This document shows, one piece after another, positions 1-6,411 of a stretch of DNA of 6,668 bases. Source of the stretch: Acidimicrobiaceae bacterium (lineage in GTDB: Bacteria; Actinomycetota; Acidimicrobiia; Acidimicrobiales; Ilumatobacteraceae). Both the position numbers and the translations under genes were made by a program. The stretch covers positions 1 through 6,668 of the forward strand of contig CANKVI010000053.1 in the NCBI GenBank assembly GCA_947487095.1, written 5' to 3'. A model generated the notes under the pieces. The model was not told the origin of the DNA, ran no database searches, and saw only the letters and a list, made by a program, of their open reading frames with translations. The stretch's first letter is position 1, and each line of letters begins with the position of its first letter.

Positions 1-776
1 CGGCCATTTCAACTGACTCCACTGGAGGGTCCCAAAATTTAATTCCGCCAGTTAAACCAGTCAACGCCTTGCTGCTCGGTGATTCAACAATGGCAGGGCT
101 TCGATGGTTTGAAGATGGAACAAAGTCATTAAAAGGCTTCACATTCAAGTTAGATGCGGAGTCATGTCGTCGCATTTCAGAGTGGTCGTGTTTTGGGCGA
201 GAAAAGCGAACTCCCAAAAATGTTGTCGCCGTGTTGAATAACACCACGGAAAAGTTTGATGTGGTGGTGCTGATGGCAGGGTATGACAGCAGCGTGAGGA
301 AAATTAGCGACGAGTACAAAGACCTTTTTGAAGTCGTGAGAGCTAAAAATCTAAAAGTGATCGTCTTGACTTACAAGGAGTCGCTCTATTTCCCGGCGTC
401 AGGGTCTCGCGGCAAGCGTTCGGTGTATGCCGAGTTCAATGCTGTCCTTCGTGACATGGTTGCTCGCGATACACAACACTTTGTTCTCGCGGACTGGAAT
501 GCTTACAGCGCCGGCCAGAAATCGTGGTTTAGACCAGACGGTATACATCTCAATATTGATGGCACCTTGGCGCTTGGAGCTTTTATCAGTACCGCAGTAG
601 CGGAAAAGGCTGGTAATCCGTGTCCGTTTAGATCGGTCTATCCATGCACATACGCGAATAACTTGCCACAGGCAACTGATTTTCTTACAGAATTCAATGT
701 TGCCGATACAGAAATGCATTGTTATGAAGATGGCAATTCGCGAAAGAAGATGTGCACTACCGACAGGCGAATTTAG
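1..776 (+). CDS. SGNH-family esterase/acyltransferase domain protein, 5' end cut by window edge
   Basis: The frame is open from base 3 to the TAG at 774-776 with no stop upstream, so the gene starts before the window; the TTG at 69 has no ribosome site and falls inside the domain. About 257 residues are visible. A short Ser/Thr/Gly/Pro-rich linker precedes LLLGDSTMAG, the SGNH block I, with the nucleophile Ser at 84-86. AGYD (about 100 residues on) may stand in for the usual GxND block, and WFRPDGIHL carries the catalytic Asp (537-539) and His (546-548). Such enzymes hydrolyse or transfer acyl groups on polysaccharides or other envelope molecules. The tail after the domain holds four cysteines, which would suit disulfides in an exported protein. 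The missing N-terminus could be a signal peptide or an acyltransferase-3 membrane domain. The family call is firm; the substrate is unknown. It converges with the peptidase gene, the stop codons overlapping by 4 bp. Confidence 0.8.
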   Translation, partial: AISTDSTGGSQNLIPPVKPVNALLLGDSTMAGLRWFEDGTKSLKGFTFKLDAESCRRISEWSCFGREKRTPKNVVAVLNNTTEKFDVVVLMAGYDSSVRKISDEYKDLFEVVRAKNLKVIVLTYKESLYFPASGSRGKRSVYAEFNAVLRDMVARDTQHFVLADWNAYSAGQKSWFRPDGIHLNIDGTLALGAFISTAVAEKAGNPCPFRSVYPCTYANNLPQATDFLTEFNVADTEMHCYEDGNSRKKMCTTDRRI

Positions 777-2191
777 AAAAATTCGTTAGTCACGGCAACT
801 ACTGCTTGTGCATTTCGTTGCGCATCTTCTTCGCTCAGTGTTGGGCCAAATTCAACCGTCATACTGACGCCCTTTGGTCCTTGAAAGGACTTTGCCCAAT
901 TAGCGCCTGTGCCACCGAATACGGCTTCAAGAAGTGGCTTATCTCCTGTATAACCGCAGAGGCAATCCAATTCAAGAAGCGGCAACCCAACCAACGATGC
1001 GTATTTCGCGCGAACATCGCCGTCGTGTCCAGTTCCCGGACCAATGCGGAAATAGTCCTGGTGATACCAGATAACGAACTGTGGCTTGACAAGTTCGCCT
1101 AGTTTTACAATGCCTTGCACTTCTGGTTCGCTTGCGCTGTCGGTACCCGAATACTGCCACGATTTTGGAGTTCCAATCTTTTGCCAGTTACCCGGGAAGT
1201 TTCTGTTGAGATCCACGCCGTTGGCGTTTTGTCGTGTTCGCAGTTGTTGACCATCTGGATTCATTGAGCGCACCAGCCAGAGGTCAATGTTCCCTTCAAG
1301 GGGCATATCGCGAAGGATGTCAACAACTCGGTTTCCAACAAACTCATCGCCGTGGATGCAACCGATAACCAATACGCGCGCACCGTCGCTTCCACTTTGA
1401 CGACGATAGAACGTAAGCGGAACTCCTTGTACCGAGCGACCAAATTCAATATCGGTGTTCAACGGAACTTCACCAAATTTGTTAAACCATCCAGGTTCGG
1501 CTGGAGCATCTGGGTTTCCGGTGTCGACGTTTACATCGCCACTTGTATCCGAGCTATCTGAGCCTCCAGTGAAAAGTTTTGCTCCCTGGTAAAGCACGCC
1601 AGCGGAAAGCACGCCAAGAGCAATTGATTTTGCGGAAAGGTCACTGAGAAAATTCCGCCTTGAAATAAGTTCAATCTCCTCTTCAATTTCTGGAGTCTCG
1701 GTGATTTCAGATAGAGCAGATTCGACTACTGGAATTGGTTGCGTATTCTGAATGGCTTCAGGTTGAGCAACTGCTGGCGAAGACGTAAACGAAGCACGGT
1801 TTCCAGAATTCTCGGTGTCCACCCGCCATGTCTGCCCAGATTCATCGGTGTATGAAATGGCAAGAATCTTTGTGCGCGCCTGCGTTGCTGAAATCAAGCC
1901 GCTATCAAACTGGGCACATGTTTCCTGGTACACCCGATTCATTCGCGCGAACTCGTCATCGAGGCTCGGGGCAGTCTCAACTTGCTTGAAGGAGGCTCGT
2001 TTTCCTGACTTCTTTGGGTCAATTACCCACGTGCGGCCTTGGCCATCTGTTGCACGTAATCCCAAAATGGTGGTGCGAGCGGTTTCGGAAGAAATCTCGT
2101 TGTTGTCAAACGCTTCGCACGTTTCAATGTAGATGCGGTTCAGGCGTTCTAGCTCTGGGGGGAGTGGGGGCGTAGACGGCATGTTCTCCAC
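773..2191 (-). CDS. M14-family zinc carboxypeptidase with N-terminal repeats and internal Tat-like anchor
   Basis: A 472-residue protein if begun at the GTG at 2191. The peptidase domain spans about residues 240-472. The zinc ligands are visible as HGDE (His280, Glu283) and WYHQ (His377). The substrate-binding pair Asn329-Arg330 lies in VDLNRNFP, and the catalytic Glu447 in VEFGP, so it should be active. The family removes C-terminal residues or, as in MpaA, cleaves murein peptides; the target here is not known. Residues 13-68 and 80-135 are two copies of one repeat (29 of 56 positions identical by eye). Residues 177-182 read SRRNFL, like a Tat signal, followed by a hydrophobic stretch (about 187-203) and a Ser/Asp/Gly linker (209-233). 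I infer an N-terminus in the cytoplasm and a peptidase outside. An ATG at 2182 has GGAG just 3 nt upstream, so the true start may be three codons later. Confidence 0.85.
   Translation of the reverse strand: MENMPSTPPLPPELERLNRIYIETCEAFDNNEISSETARTTILGLRATDGQGRTWVIDPKKSGKRASFKQVETAPSLDDEFARMNRVYQETCAQFDSGLISATQARTKILAISYTDESGQTWRVDTENSGNRASFTSSPAVAQPEAIQNTQPIPVVESALSEITETPEIEEEIELISRRNFLSDLSAKSIALGVLSAGVLYQGAKLFTGGSDSSDTSGDVNVDTGNPDAPAEPGWFNKFGEVPLNTDIEFGRSVQGVPLTFYRRQSGSDGARVLVIGCIHGDEFVGNRVVDILRDMPLEGNIDLWLVRSMNPDGQQLRTRQNANGVDLNRNFPGNWQKIGTPKSWQYSGTDSASEPEVQGIVKLGELVKPQFVIWYHQDYFRIGPGTGHDGDVRAKYASLVGLPLLELDCLCGYTGDKPLLEAVFGGTGANWAKSFQGPKGVSMTVEFGPTLSEEDAQRNAQAVVAVTNEFF
1571..1663 (-). other. 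Internal twin-arginine-like motif and hydrophobic segment
   Basis: Residues 177-182 of the peptidase are SRRNFL, close to the Tat consensus S-R-R-x-F-L-K. About 17 mostly apolar residues follow (about 187-203), with a Ser/Asp/Gly-rich linker beyond. There is no clear signal-peptidase AxA site, so the segment may stay as a membrane anchor. Its place about 177 residues into the protein is unusual for a Tat signal. Confidence 0.55.
1787..1954 (-). repeat. Repeat unit 2 of the peptidase N-terminal domain (protein residues 80-135)
   Basis: Second copy of the unit, identical to copy 1 at 29 of 56 residues without gaps. The conserved single Cys (YxETC), the TW pair and the RASF ending are kept, so the copies probably share a fold and perhaps a binding role. 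The divergence is large enough that the duplication is old. Confidence 0.8.
1988..2155 (-). repeat. Repeat unit 1 of the peptidase N-terminal domain (protein residues 13-68)
   Basis: First of two copies of a 56-residue unit, offset by 67 residues. Positions shared with copy 2 include N-R, Y-x-ETC, FD, the IS of the helix start, ART-x-IL, TD-x-x-G-x-TW, D, and the ending SG-x-RASF. The shape (helical first half, then G-x-TW-x-x-D) recalls short repeats seen in Actinomycetota surface or signalling proteins, but that resemblance is from memory. Confidence 0.8.
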
Positions 2192-2222
2192 GACTTTAGT
2201 GCAGTAATCAATCAGTCTCTGC

Positions 2223-2252
2223 TTGTACTGGATTACGAAACTGGTCTAATGT
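2223..2252 (+). promoter_or_regulatory. Candidate promoter for the VOC/hydrolase operon
   Basis: TTGTAC (2223-2228) and TAATGT (2247-2252) resemble -35 and -10 boxes with an 18-bp spacer. The transcription start would be near 2259, leaving the palindrome at 2269-2285 just downstream, where a bound repressor could block elongation or clearance. This rests on sequence resemblance only. Confidence 0.35.
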
Positions 2253-2268
2253 ACGCAGTACGGGAGAG

Positions 2269-2294
2269 TGTCCGTCAAGCGGACAATCTGTCGG
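2269..2294. promoter_or_regulatory. Operator-like palindrome with a third half-site, upstream of the VOC gene
   Basis: TGTCCG-TCAAG-CGGACA (2269-2285) is a perfect inverted repeat with 6-bp arms and a 5-bp spacer. Three bases later TGTCGG (2289-2294) gives a third half-site with one mismatch. The same core, with longer arms, recurs upstream of the membrane-protein gene at 6474-6496, which argues against chance. IclR proteins bind DNA as dimers or tetramers over inverted and extra half-sites, so the IclR product encoded at 3591-4397 is the likely ligand. That link is inferred. Confidence 0.6.
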
Positions 2295-2328
2295 GGCCCC
2301 AAACAATTATTTATACCAACCACTTGCC

Positions 2329-2335
2329 AAGGAGA
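2329..2335 (+). promoter_or_regulatory. Ribosome binding site deciding the VOC gene start
   Basis: AAGGAGA lies 6 nt before the ATG at 2342. An in-frame ATG at 2249 would add 31 residues that look like translated leader, would overlap the candidate -10 box, and lacks a comparable site, so 2342 is preferred. Confidence 0.75.
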
Positions 2336-2341
2336 CTGCAC

Positions 2342-2875
2342 ATGTCTGCAACTGACTCACCAACTCGACTTCATCACACCGCATATTTGTCAAAAGATCT
2401 TGAAGCCACCCGTGCGTTTTACGAAGACCTTGTCGGTCTTCCGCTAGTAGCAACTTGGTCAGAGACCGACGAGTTGTTTGGTGCAGAGCGCGTGTACTGC
2501 CATTGCTTCTTTGGCATGCCAGATGGAAGTGCGCTTGCGTTCTTCCAGTTTGCAAACAAGTCAGATCAAGACTTGTTTGATCCAGAGCTCACACCGTCGC
2601 CATTCCGTCACATTGCATTGAATGTTTCTGCACAGACCCAGGATGAAATCTTTGGTCGTCTTCAGAAGGCGGAGTGGAAGCCAGAAGGAACTTACGTTCT
2701 TGAGCACGGCTATTGCCGTTCGCTGTACACCGAAGATCCAAATGGAATGTTGTTGGAGTTCACCGCAGATGCTCCTGGTGCTGAAAAAATCAATGCTGCT
2801 CGCAAGGGTGACGCGCACGAAACGCTCAAGCGTTGGCTTGCCGGAGACCACACCAGCAACAACACCTACCGCTAG
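2342..2875 (+). CDS. VOC-superfamily (glyoxalase/bleomycin-resistance/dioxygenase fold) protein
   Basis: A 177-residue, single-domain protein with two beta-alpha-beta-beta-beta halves. The first half opens LHHTAYLSKDLEATRAFYED and the second FRHIALNV, ending DPNGMLLEFTAD. By eye against E. coli glyoxalase I, the metal ligands would be His12, Gln69 (where GloA has Glu), His90 and Glu139, so a divalent metal centre is likely. The superfamily covers lyases, epimerases, isomerases and ring-opening dioxygenases, and the sequence does not settle which applies. The next gene, an alpha/beta hydrolase, starts 21 bp downstream and is probably co-transcribed; a dioxygenase followed by a hydrolase would make sense, but so would other pairings. 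The start at 2342 is set by the AAGGAGA ribosome site. An operator-like palindrome lies about 60 bp upstream. Confidence 0.85.
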   Translation: MSATDSPTRLHHTAYLSKDLEATRAFYEDLVGLPLVATWSETDELFGAERVYCHCFFGMPDGSALAFFQFANKSDQDLFDPELTPSPFRHIALNVSAQTQDEIFGRLQKAEWKPEGTYVLEHGYCRSLYTEDPNGMLLEFTADAPGAEKINAARKGDAHETLKRWLAGDHTSNNTYR

Positions 2876-2896
2876 AACGGAAGCACCCCCGACAAC

Positions 2897-3583
2897 ATGG
2901 CCGAGTCGTCGATCGTTCTTGTCCATGGTTCGTTCTTCTCTTCATGGACGTGGATGCCGGTACTTGAGCGACTGAATTCTCATGATATAGATATAACGGC
3001 AATTGAACTTCCGCTCACATCGTTGGCGGACGACGCTGATGTGCTTCGCACAGCAGTTGGCGAAGCATCCAAGACTGGCCCTGTGACAGTGGTGTGCCAT
3101 AGCTATACAGGCATTACCGCTTCCGTGGGCGGCCATGGCGCTCAACACATCGTGCACATTGCTTCACGGATGCCGGCAATTGGCGAATCGCAATCGGAAC
3201 TGAATAAAGACTGGGGCAATCCAGAGTTTCGTTCATGCTTCGAATTTTCTGAAGACGGAACGATGTCGTTAACCGATGGCGCGGATGCATTTCTGTTTAA
3301 CAGAAGCCCCCGCGGTTTGTCTCAATATGCAATGGCAAATCGCCGTTCAATGAAAAGTGAAATTCCTGCCATTCCAATTGAAAATCCAGCTTGGAAGAGC
3401 ATGAAGAGCAGTTATCTCGTATGCACCGATGATCGTGCCGTGAAGATAGAGCAACAGCGAATGCGTGCAGCATGGGCTGATTTTTCAATTGAAATGGATT
3501 GTGATCACTCACCGTTTTTCTCAGCACCAAAGCAAACAGCAGATTTCATTCTTGAAACCCATCTTGCAGTGATCGGTGGCTAG
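2897..3583 (+). CDS. Alpha/beta-hydrolase fold esterase or hydrolase
   Basis: A 228-residue protein of about the usual length for small cytosolic esterases (methylesterase/EstC-like group). The oxyanion motif is at VLVHGSF (His10-Gly11). The nucleophile elbow reads CHSYTG with Ser69; the canonical first Gly of GxSxG is Cys and the second is Thr, an uncommon elbow. The acid is most likely Asp179 in CTDDRAV and the base His204 in CDHSPFF, so the triad is complete. There is no signal peptide. The ATG follows the VOC stop by 21 bp, with a weak, distant GGAAG upstream, so translation may depend partly on the previous gene. The gene ends 7 bp from the convergent IclR gene. The substrate is unknown; hydrolysis of an ester, lactone or C-C bond in the same route as the VOC protein is an inference from the shared operon. 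Confidence 0.85.
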   Translation: MAESSIVLVHGSFFSSWTWMPVLERLNSHDIDITAIELPLTSLADDADVLRTAVGEASKTGPVTVVCHSYTGITASVGGHGAQHIVHIASRMPAIGESQSELNKDWGNPEFRSCFEFSEDGTMSLTDGADAFLFNRSPRGLSQYAMANRRSMKSEIPAIPIENPAWKSMKSSYLVCTDDRAVKIEQQRMRAAWADFSIEMDCDHSPFFSAPKQTADFILETHLAVIGG

Positions 3584-3590
3584 TGGTGAA

Positions 3591-4397
3591 TCAGGGTGCT
3601 AGTGGGCGAGTGGTTGGTAAGAGTGCCATGTTTGCAAAGTCCGAACTAATTGACGCTGCTGTGCTGAGCAACAATGGCAAATGGTCCTTCTTCAATACGG
3701 CGATAGACGTCTCTGCCGCATTAACCGTGACATTGACGGCAGCAATGGTGCGGCCGGATGCATCGCGAACTGGCGAAGCGATAGAACGAATGCCAAATGA
3801 CAACTGTTCATCGGACATTGCCCATCCGCGTTTGCGAATTTCTACTAGTGATTCGTCTAACTCTTTGCGCACAAACTTCAGCCGAGGTACAACGTCAGAT
3901 TCTGAAGGAATCTTAAGTACAGCATCAAGTTCTTTGGCAGACAAATCTGAAAGTAGTACGCGACCCATGCTTGTTGCATACGCGGGGAACCGAGTGCCAA
4001 TGTGCACCGATATTCCAATGATCTTTGGAACTGGAACGCGTGCCGTGTACACAATGTCGCTACCAACCAGTTGCGACATGGAACTTGATTCCTTGGTTTG
4101 CTCAACAAGTGACTCTAAGCGTGGACGCGCAATGTCCCACATGCCTTGTGCGCTGATGTATGCGGTTCCAAGTTCTAAAACTTTTGGCGTAAGCATGTAC
4201 AAGCCGTTCACTGCACGCACATACCCGAGTGATTCGAGGGTAAGGAGTAATCGGCGAGTAGTAGGGCGTGCAAGCTTGGTTGCAGCAGCGACATCGCTTA
4301 CCGACAGGGCCAGGTGTGAAAGTGAAAAGGCGCTGATGACTTTTAGGCCACGCGCAAGTGCTTCGACAAAATCTGGTTCGTTCGGCTTTGGTCTCAT
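3591..4397 (-). CDS. IclR-family transcriptional regulator (PcaR/PcaU/PobR-like)
   Basis: A 268-residue protein of normal family length. Residues about 12-70 form the winged helix-turn-helix (ALARGLKVISAFS, then LSVSDVAAAT and ARPTTRRLLLTLESLGYV). Residues about 85-255 form the effector-binding domain, with the typical IGTRFPAYATSMGRVLLS and FGIRSIASPVRDASG segments. The PcaR/PcaU/PobR branch usually senses aromatic or organic acids and may activate or repress. The start is backed by a GGAG 8 nt upstream (4406-4409, minus strand). It is divergent from the CoA-transferase across 62 bp and convergent with the hydrolase. The likely DNA targets are the TGTCCG-N5-CGGACA palindromes at both ends of the cluster; this assignment is inferred. 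A long ORF on the opposite strand (3583-4473) is only its shadow. Confidence 0.93.
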   Translation of the reverse strand: MRPKPNEPDFVEALARGLKVISAFSLSHLALSVSDVAAATKLARPTTRRLLLTLESLGYVRAVNGLYMLTPKVLELGTAYISAQGMWDIARPRLESLVEQTKESSSMSQLVGSDIVYTARVPVPKIIGISVHIGTRFPAYATSMGRVLLSDLSAKELDAVLKIPSESDVVPRLKFVRKELDESLVEIRKRGWAMSDEQLSFGIRSIASPVRDASGRTIAAVNVTVNAAETSIAVLKKDHLPLLLSTAASISSDFANMALLPTTRPLAP

Positions 4398-4459
4398 ACA
4401 AGGTTCTCCGCCTCAACTGTGGCACAAACAATTGGTCCAACAAGAAAGGCCCTTTACTC
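4398..4459. promoter_or_regulatory. Divergent regulator/CoA-transferase intergenic region
   Basis: These 62 bp must hold the ribosome sites of both genes and at least part of their promoters. The minus-strand GGAG (4406-4409) serves the regulator, and AGAAAGG (4443-4449) lies 10 nt before the CoA-transferase ATG. TTCTCCG (4404-4410) is one base from a TTGTCCG half-site, but no partner sits at the 5-bp spacing of the other operators. No convincing -10/-35 pair was seen. Confidence 0.4.
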
Positions 4460-5620
4460 ATGGCAACAACTAATGGAATGGCAAGACCACTAGAGGGGCT
4501 ATTGGTCGCCGACCTTTCCCGCGTGCTCGCTGGTCCGTATTGCACCATGTTGTTGGCAGACATGGGCGCCACGGTGATCAAAGTGGAAAGCCCGGCAGGC
4601 GATGACACTCGTACATGGGTGCCGCCTACAAAGGGCGATATCGCAACGTATTACATGTCGATCAATCGCAACAAGAAGTCCATCGTTCTCGATTTCGGGA
4701 AAGAAGAAGACCTTGTTCTGGCACGTGAATTGGTTCAGCGCGCCGATATCTGTGTTGAAAACTTCAAAGTAGGTGGTCTGAAGAAATTCGGTTTGGACTA
4801 CGAGTCAACTTCACAGTCAAACCCTGGTCTTGTGTACTTGTCGATCTCGGGGTTTGGCACAGACAAGGGAGCAAAGCTGCCTGGTTACGACCTGATTGTG
4901 CAGGCAGTTTCTGGTCTCATGAGTTTGACCGGAGAACCAGATGGTCCTCCGTATCGCGCTGGAATTTCAGTGTTTGACGTGATGGCCGGATTGCACGGAA
5001 CCATTGGTGTACTCGCTGCACTGAACGAGAAGAACAAAACAGGAAAAGGACAACACGTAGAGGTGAACTTGTTGTCGTCGGCGATGTCTGGTTTGGTAAA
5101 CCAAACCGCTGCTTACACACTTGCCGATGTAGTTCCGTTCCGCATGGGCAATGCGCACCCAAGCTTGTTCCCGTATGAAGCGTTGCCAACTAAAGATCGC
5201 GACCTCATTATTGCTGCAGGCAACGACAAACAGTTCCGTGCCCTAGCCAAAGTGTTGGGTATTGAACATGTGGCCGATGATCCACGATTCAAAATCAATG
5301 CTGACAGGACGAAGAACCGCGAAGAGCTTCGACCGATGTTGCTTGAACAACTCGCTAAGTGGAACTCGGATGATTTGTTCTACGCGCTGAACGATGTTGG
5401 CGTACCATGCGGACCCATCAACTCAATCGGTGATGGTGTCGAGCTTGCCGAAAAACTTGGTCTTCGCCCGCGCGTTTCAGTTGGTGAAGGCGACCGTCAA
5501 GCAGACTTGGTTCGCAACCCAATTTCGTTTAGCAACGGAGAATTGAATTACACGATGCCGCCGCCGCATCTTGGTGAACACACTGAAGAAATTCGCAACT
5601 GGCTTTCCACAAAGGGGTAA
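4460..5620 (+). CDS. Class III CoA-transferase (CaiB/BaiF family)
   Basis: A 386-residue protein, within the family's usual range. The opening LEGLLVADLSRVLAGPYCTM followed by LLADMGATVIKVESP is the family's CoA-binding start. NRNKKSIVLD and VENFKVGGLKKFGLDY follow. Asp144 in PGYDLIVQAVSGLMSLTG matches the catalytic aspartate of formyl-CoA transferase, which forms an acyl anhydride and then a thioester. The C-terminal half keeps VGVPCGPI and NPISF. The reaction is transfer of CoA from a donor thioester to a carboxylic acid; the acid cannot be named. The next gene starts on its stop codon and encodes a citryl-CoA-lyase-like protein, so the product is probably a hydroxy-acyl-CoA that is then cleaved. 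The start at 4460 is chosen over an in-frame ATG at 4358 because the latter lies inside the divergent regulator gene. Confidence 0.92.
   Translation: MATTNGMARPLEGLLVADLSRVLAGPYCTMLLADMGATVIKVESPAGDDTRTWVPPTKGDIATYYMSINRNKKSIVLDFGKEEDLVLARELVQRADICVENFKVGGLKKFGLDYESTSQSNPGLVYLSISGFGTDKGAKLPGYDLIVQAVSGLMSLTGEPDGPPYRAGISVFDVMAGLHGTIGVLAALNEKNKTGKGQHVEVNLLSSAMSGLVNQTAAYTLADVVPFRMGNAHPSLFPYEALPTKDRDLIIAAGNDKQFRALAKVLGIEHVADDPRFKINADRTKNREELRPMLLEQLAKWNSDDLFYALNDVGVPCGPINSIGDGVELAEKLGLRPRVSVGEGDRQADLVRNPISFSNGELNYTMPPPHLGEHTEEIRNWLSTKG
5611..5617 (+). promoter_or_regulatory. Ribosome binding site at the CoA-transferase/lyase junction
   Basis: AAAGGGG, in the last codons of the CoA-transferase, lies 2 nt from the ATG at 5620 and 5 nt from the ATG at 5623. 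The spacing favours 5623, two bases after the upstream stop. Either way the two genes are likely translationally coupled. Confidence 0.55.
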
Positions 5621-6411
5621 TGATGACGACAAAACAAACCTACAAAACCGGTCTTGGAACTTCGGATGCAGACAGCATCACGTTGTTGGGCCACGATCTT
5701 GCAACTGAAATCCTCGGCAAGTATTCCTTTGGTGAATTGTCGTACTACTTGATTACCAAGCGTCGCCCAACTCCGGGACAGTTGGTGATGTTCGAGGCCG
5801 TGCTTGCATCACTTGCCGACCATGGCTTTACGCCAACTGCTATTGCTGCACGACTCACATACGCAAGTGCACCAGATTCGCTGCAAGGTGCGCTTGCTGC
5901 CGGTCTTCTTGGTGGTGGTTCGCGATTCTTGGGAGTCACCGAAGACTGTGCGCATTTCCTTGCGCGCGAGTTGAAGGAAATTGGCGTTGCGCCAACAACG
6001 CAAGAAGTTTGGGACGCCGCAGCGTTGAATGCGGTGCAAAAGCAGCGTGACATTGGCAAGTTTGTTCCCGGACTTGGCCACCCTGTGCACAAGCAAGGTG
6101 ACCCGCGTACACCGGTGCTGATGGCTATGGCACGCGAACAAGGTTTGTTTGGCTCGCACCTTTCATTGTTCGAAGCAATTGGCCGCGTGCATTCGCAAGT
6201 GCTGGGCAAAACCTTGCCACTGAATGGAGCGGGAGTTTGTGGTGCTGTGCTGGCCGATGCCGGAATCCCAATGGGGGTCATGCGCGGGGTAGCGCTGCTT
6301 GCTCGTTGCGCGGGTTTGTTGGGCCACCTGGTGGAAGAGCAGACCGACCCAATTGGTATTGACGTGTATATGAACGTCGACCGCAATATCGACTACCAGC
6401 CACCCAAATAG
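5620..6411 (+). CDS. Citrate-synthase-fold lyase, citryl-CoA lyase-like
   Basis: A 263-residue protein (262 if begun at 5623), much shorter than citrate synthase but near the size of stand-alone citryl-CoA lyase. The fold is recognisable from the LADHGFTPTAIAARL helix, GLLGGGSRFLG, VPGLGHPVHKQGDPR (His154, His157), LNGAGVCGAVLADAGIP and GLLGHLVEEQTDP. Known relatives split citryl-CoA into acetyl-CoA and oxaloacetate, or form the lyase part of ATP-citrate lyase. Aligned by eye with citrate synthase, the first catalytic His (LHGGAN) is absent and the catalytic Asp of NVDFYSG falls on Ala204, while the GHPVHK histidines remain. The reaction is therefore best described as cleavage or condensation of an acyl-CoA of unknown identity. 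It overlaps the CoA-transferase stop by one base and surely shares its mRNA. It is not a housekeeping citrate synthase. Confidence 0.8.
   Translation: MMTTKQTYKTGLGTSDADSITLLGHDLATEILGKYSFGELSYYLITKRRPTPGQLVMFEAVLASLADHGFTPTAIAARLTYASAPDSLQGALAAGLLGGGSRFLGVTEDCAHFLARELKEIGVAPTTQEVWDAAALNAVQKQRDIGKFVPGLGHPVHKQGDPRTPVLMAMAREQGLFGSHLSLFEAIGRVHSQVLGKTLPLNGAGVCGAVLADAGIPMGVMRGVALLARCAGLLGHLVEEQTDPIGIDVYMNVDRNIDYQPPK

Noticed and set aside
621..637. TGTCCG-like half-site inside the SGNH gene
   Set aside because: It is within coding sequence, lacks the matched CGGACA arm at the 5-bp spacing, and is likely chance.
752..1102. A 116-codon plus-strand open frame over the 3' end of the peptidase gene
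   Set aside because: It overlaps the conserved C-terminal peptidase domain (catalytic Glu and third zinc ligand) on the other strand and shows no family features.
2293..2300. GGGGCCCC, an 8-bp palindrome in the VOC leader
   Set aside because: It is short, occurs once in the intergenic sequences, and has no loop for a hairpin or partner elsewhere.
2249..2341. N-terminal extension of the VOC protein from ATG 2249
   Set aside because: The extension covers the candidate -10 box and operator, has no homology-like character, and AAGGAGA gives a far better start at 2342.
4420..4435. TGGCAC followed by TTGG, resembling a sigma-54 promoter
   Set aside because: The -12 element is TTGG in place of TTGC and is one base too far away, and sigma-54 is generally absent from Actinomycetota.
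3583..4473. A 296-codon plus-strand open frame from GTG at 3583
   Set aside because: It lies wholly opposite the IclR gene, whose family motifs are unmistakable on the minus strand. Its translation is Ser/Thr/Arg-rich with no recognisable domain and has no ribosome site.
5745..6386. A 213-codon minus-strand open frame opposite the lyase gene
   Set aside because: Its translation is a Ser/Pro/Cys/Arg-rich shadow of a well-supported citrate-synthase-fold protein on the plus strand.
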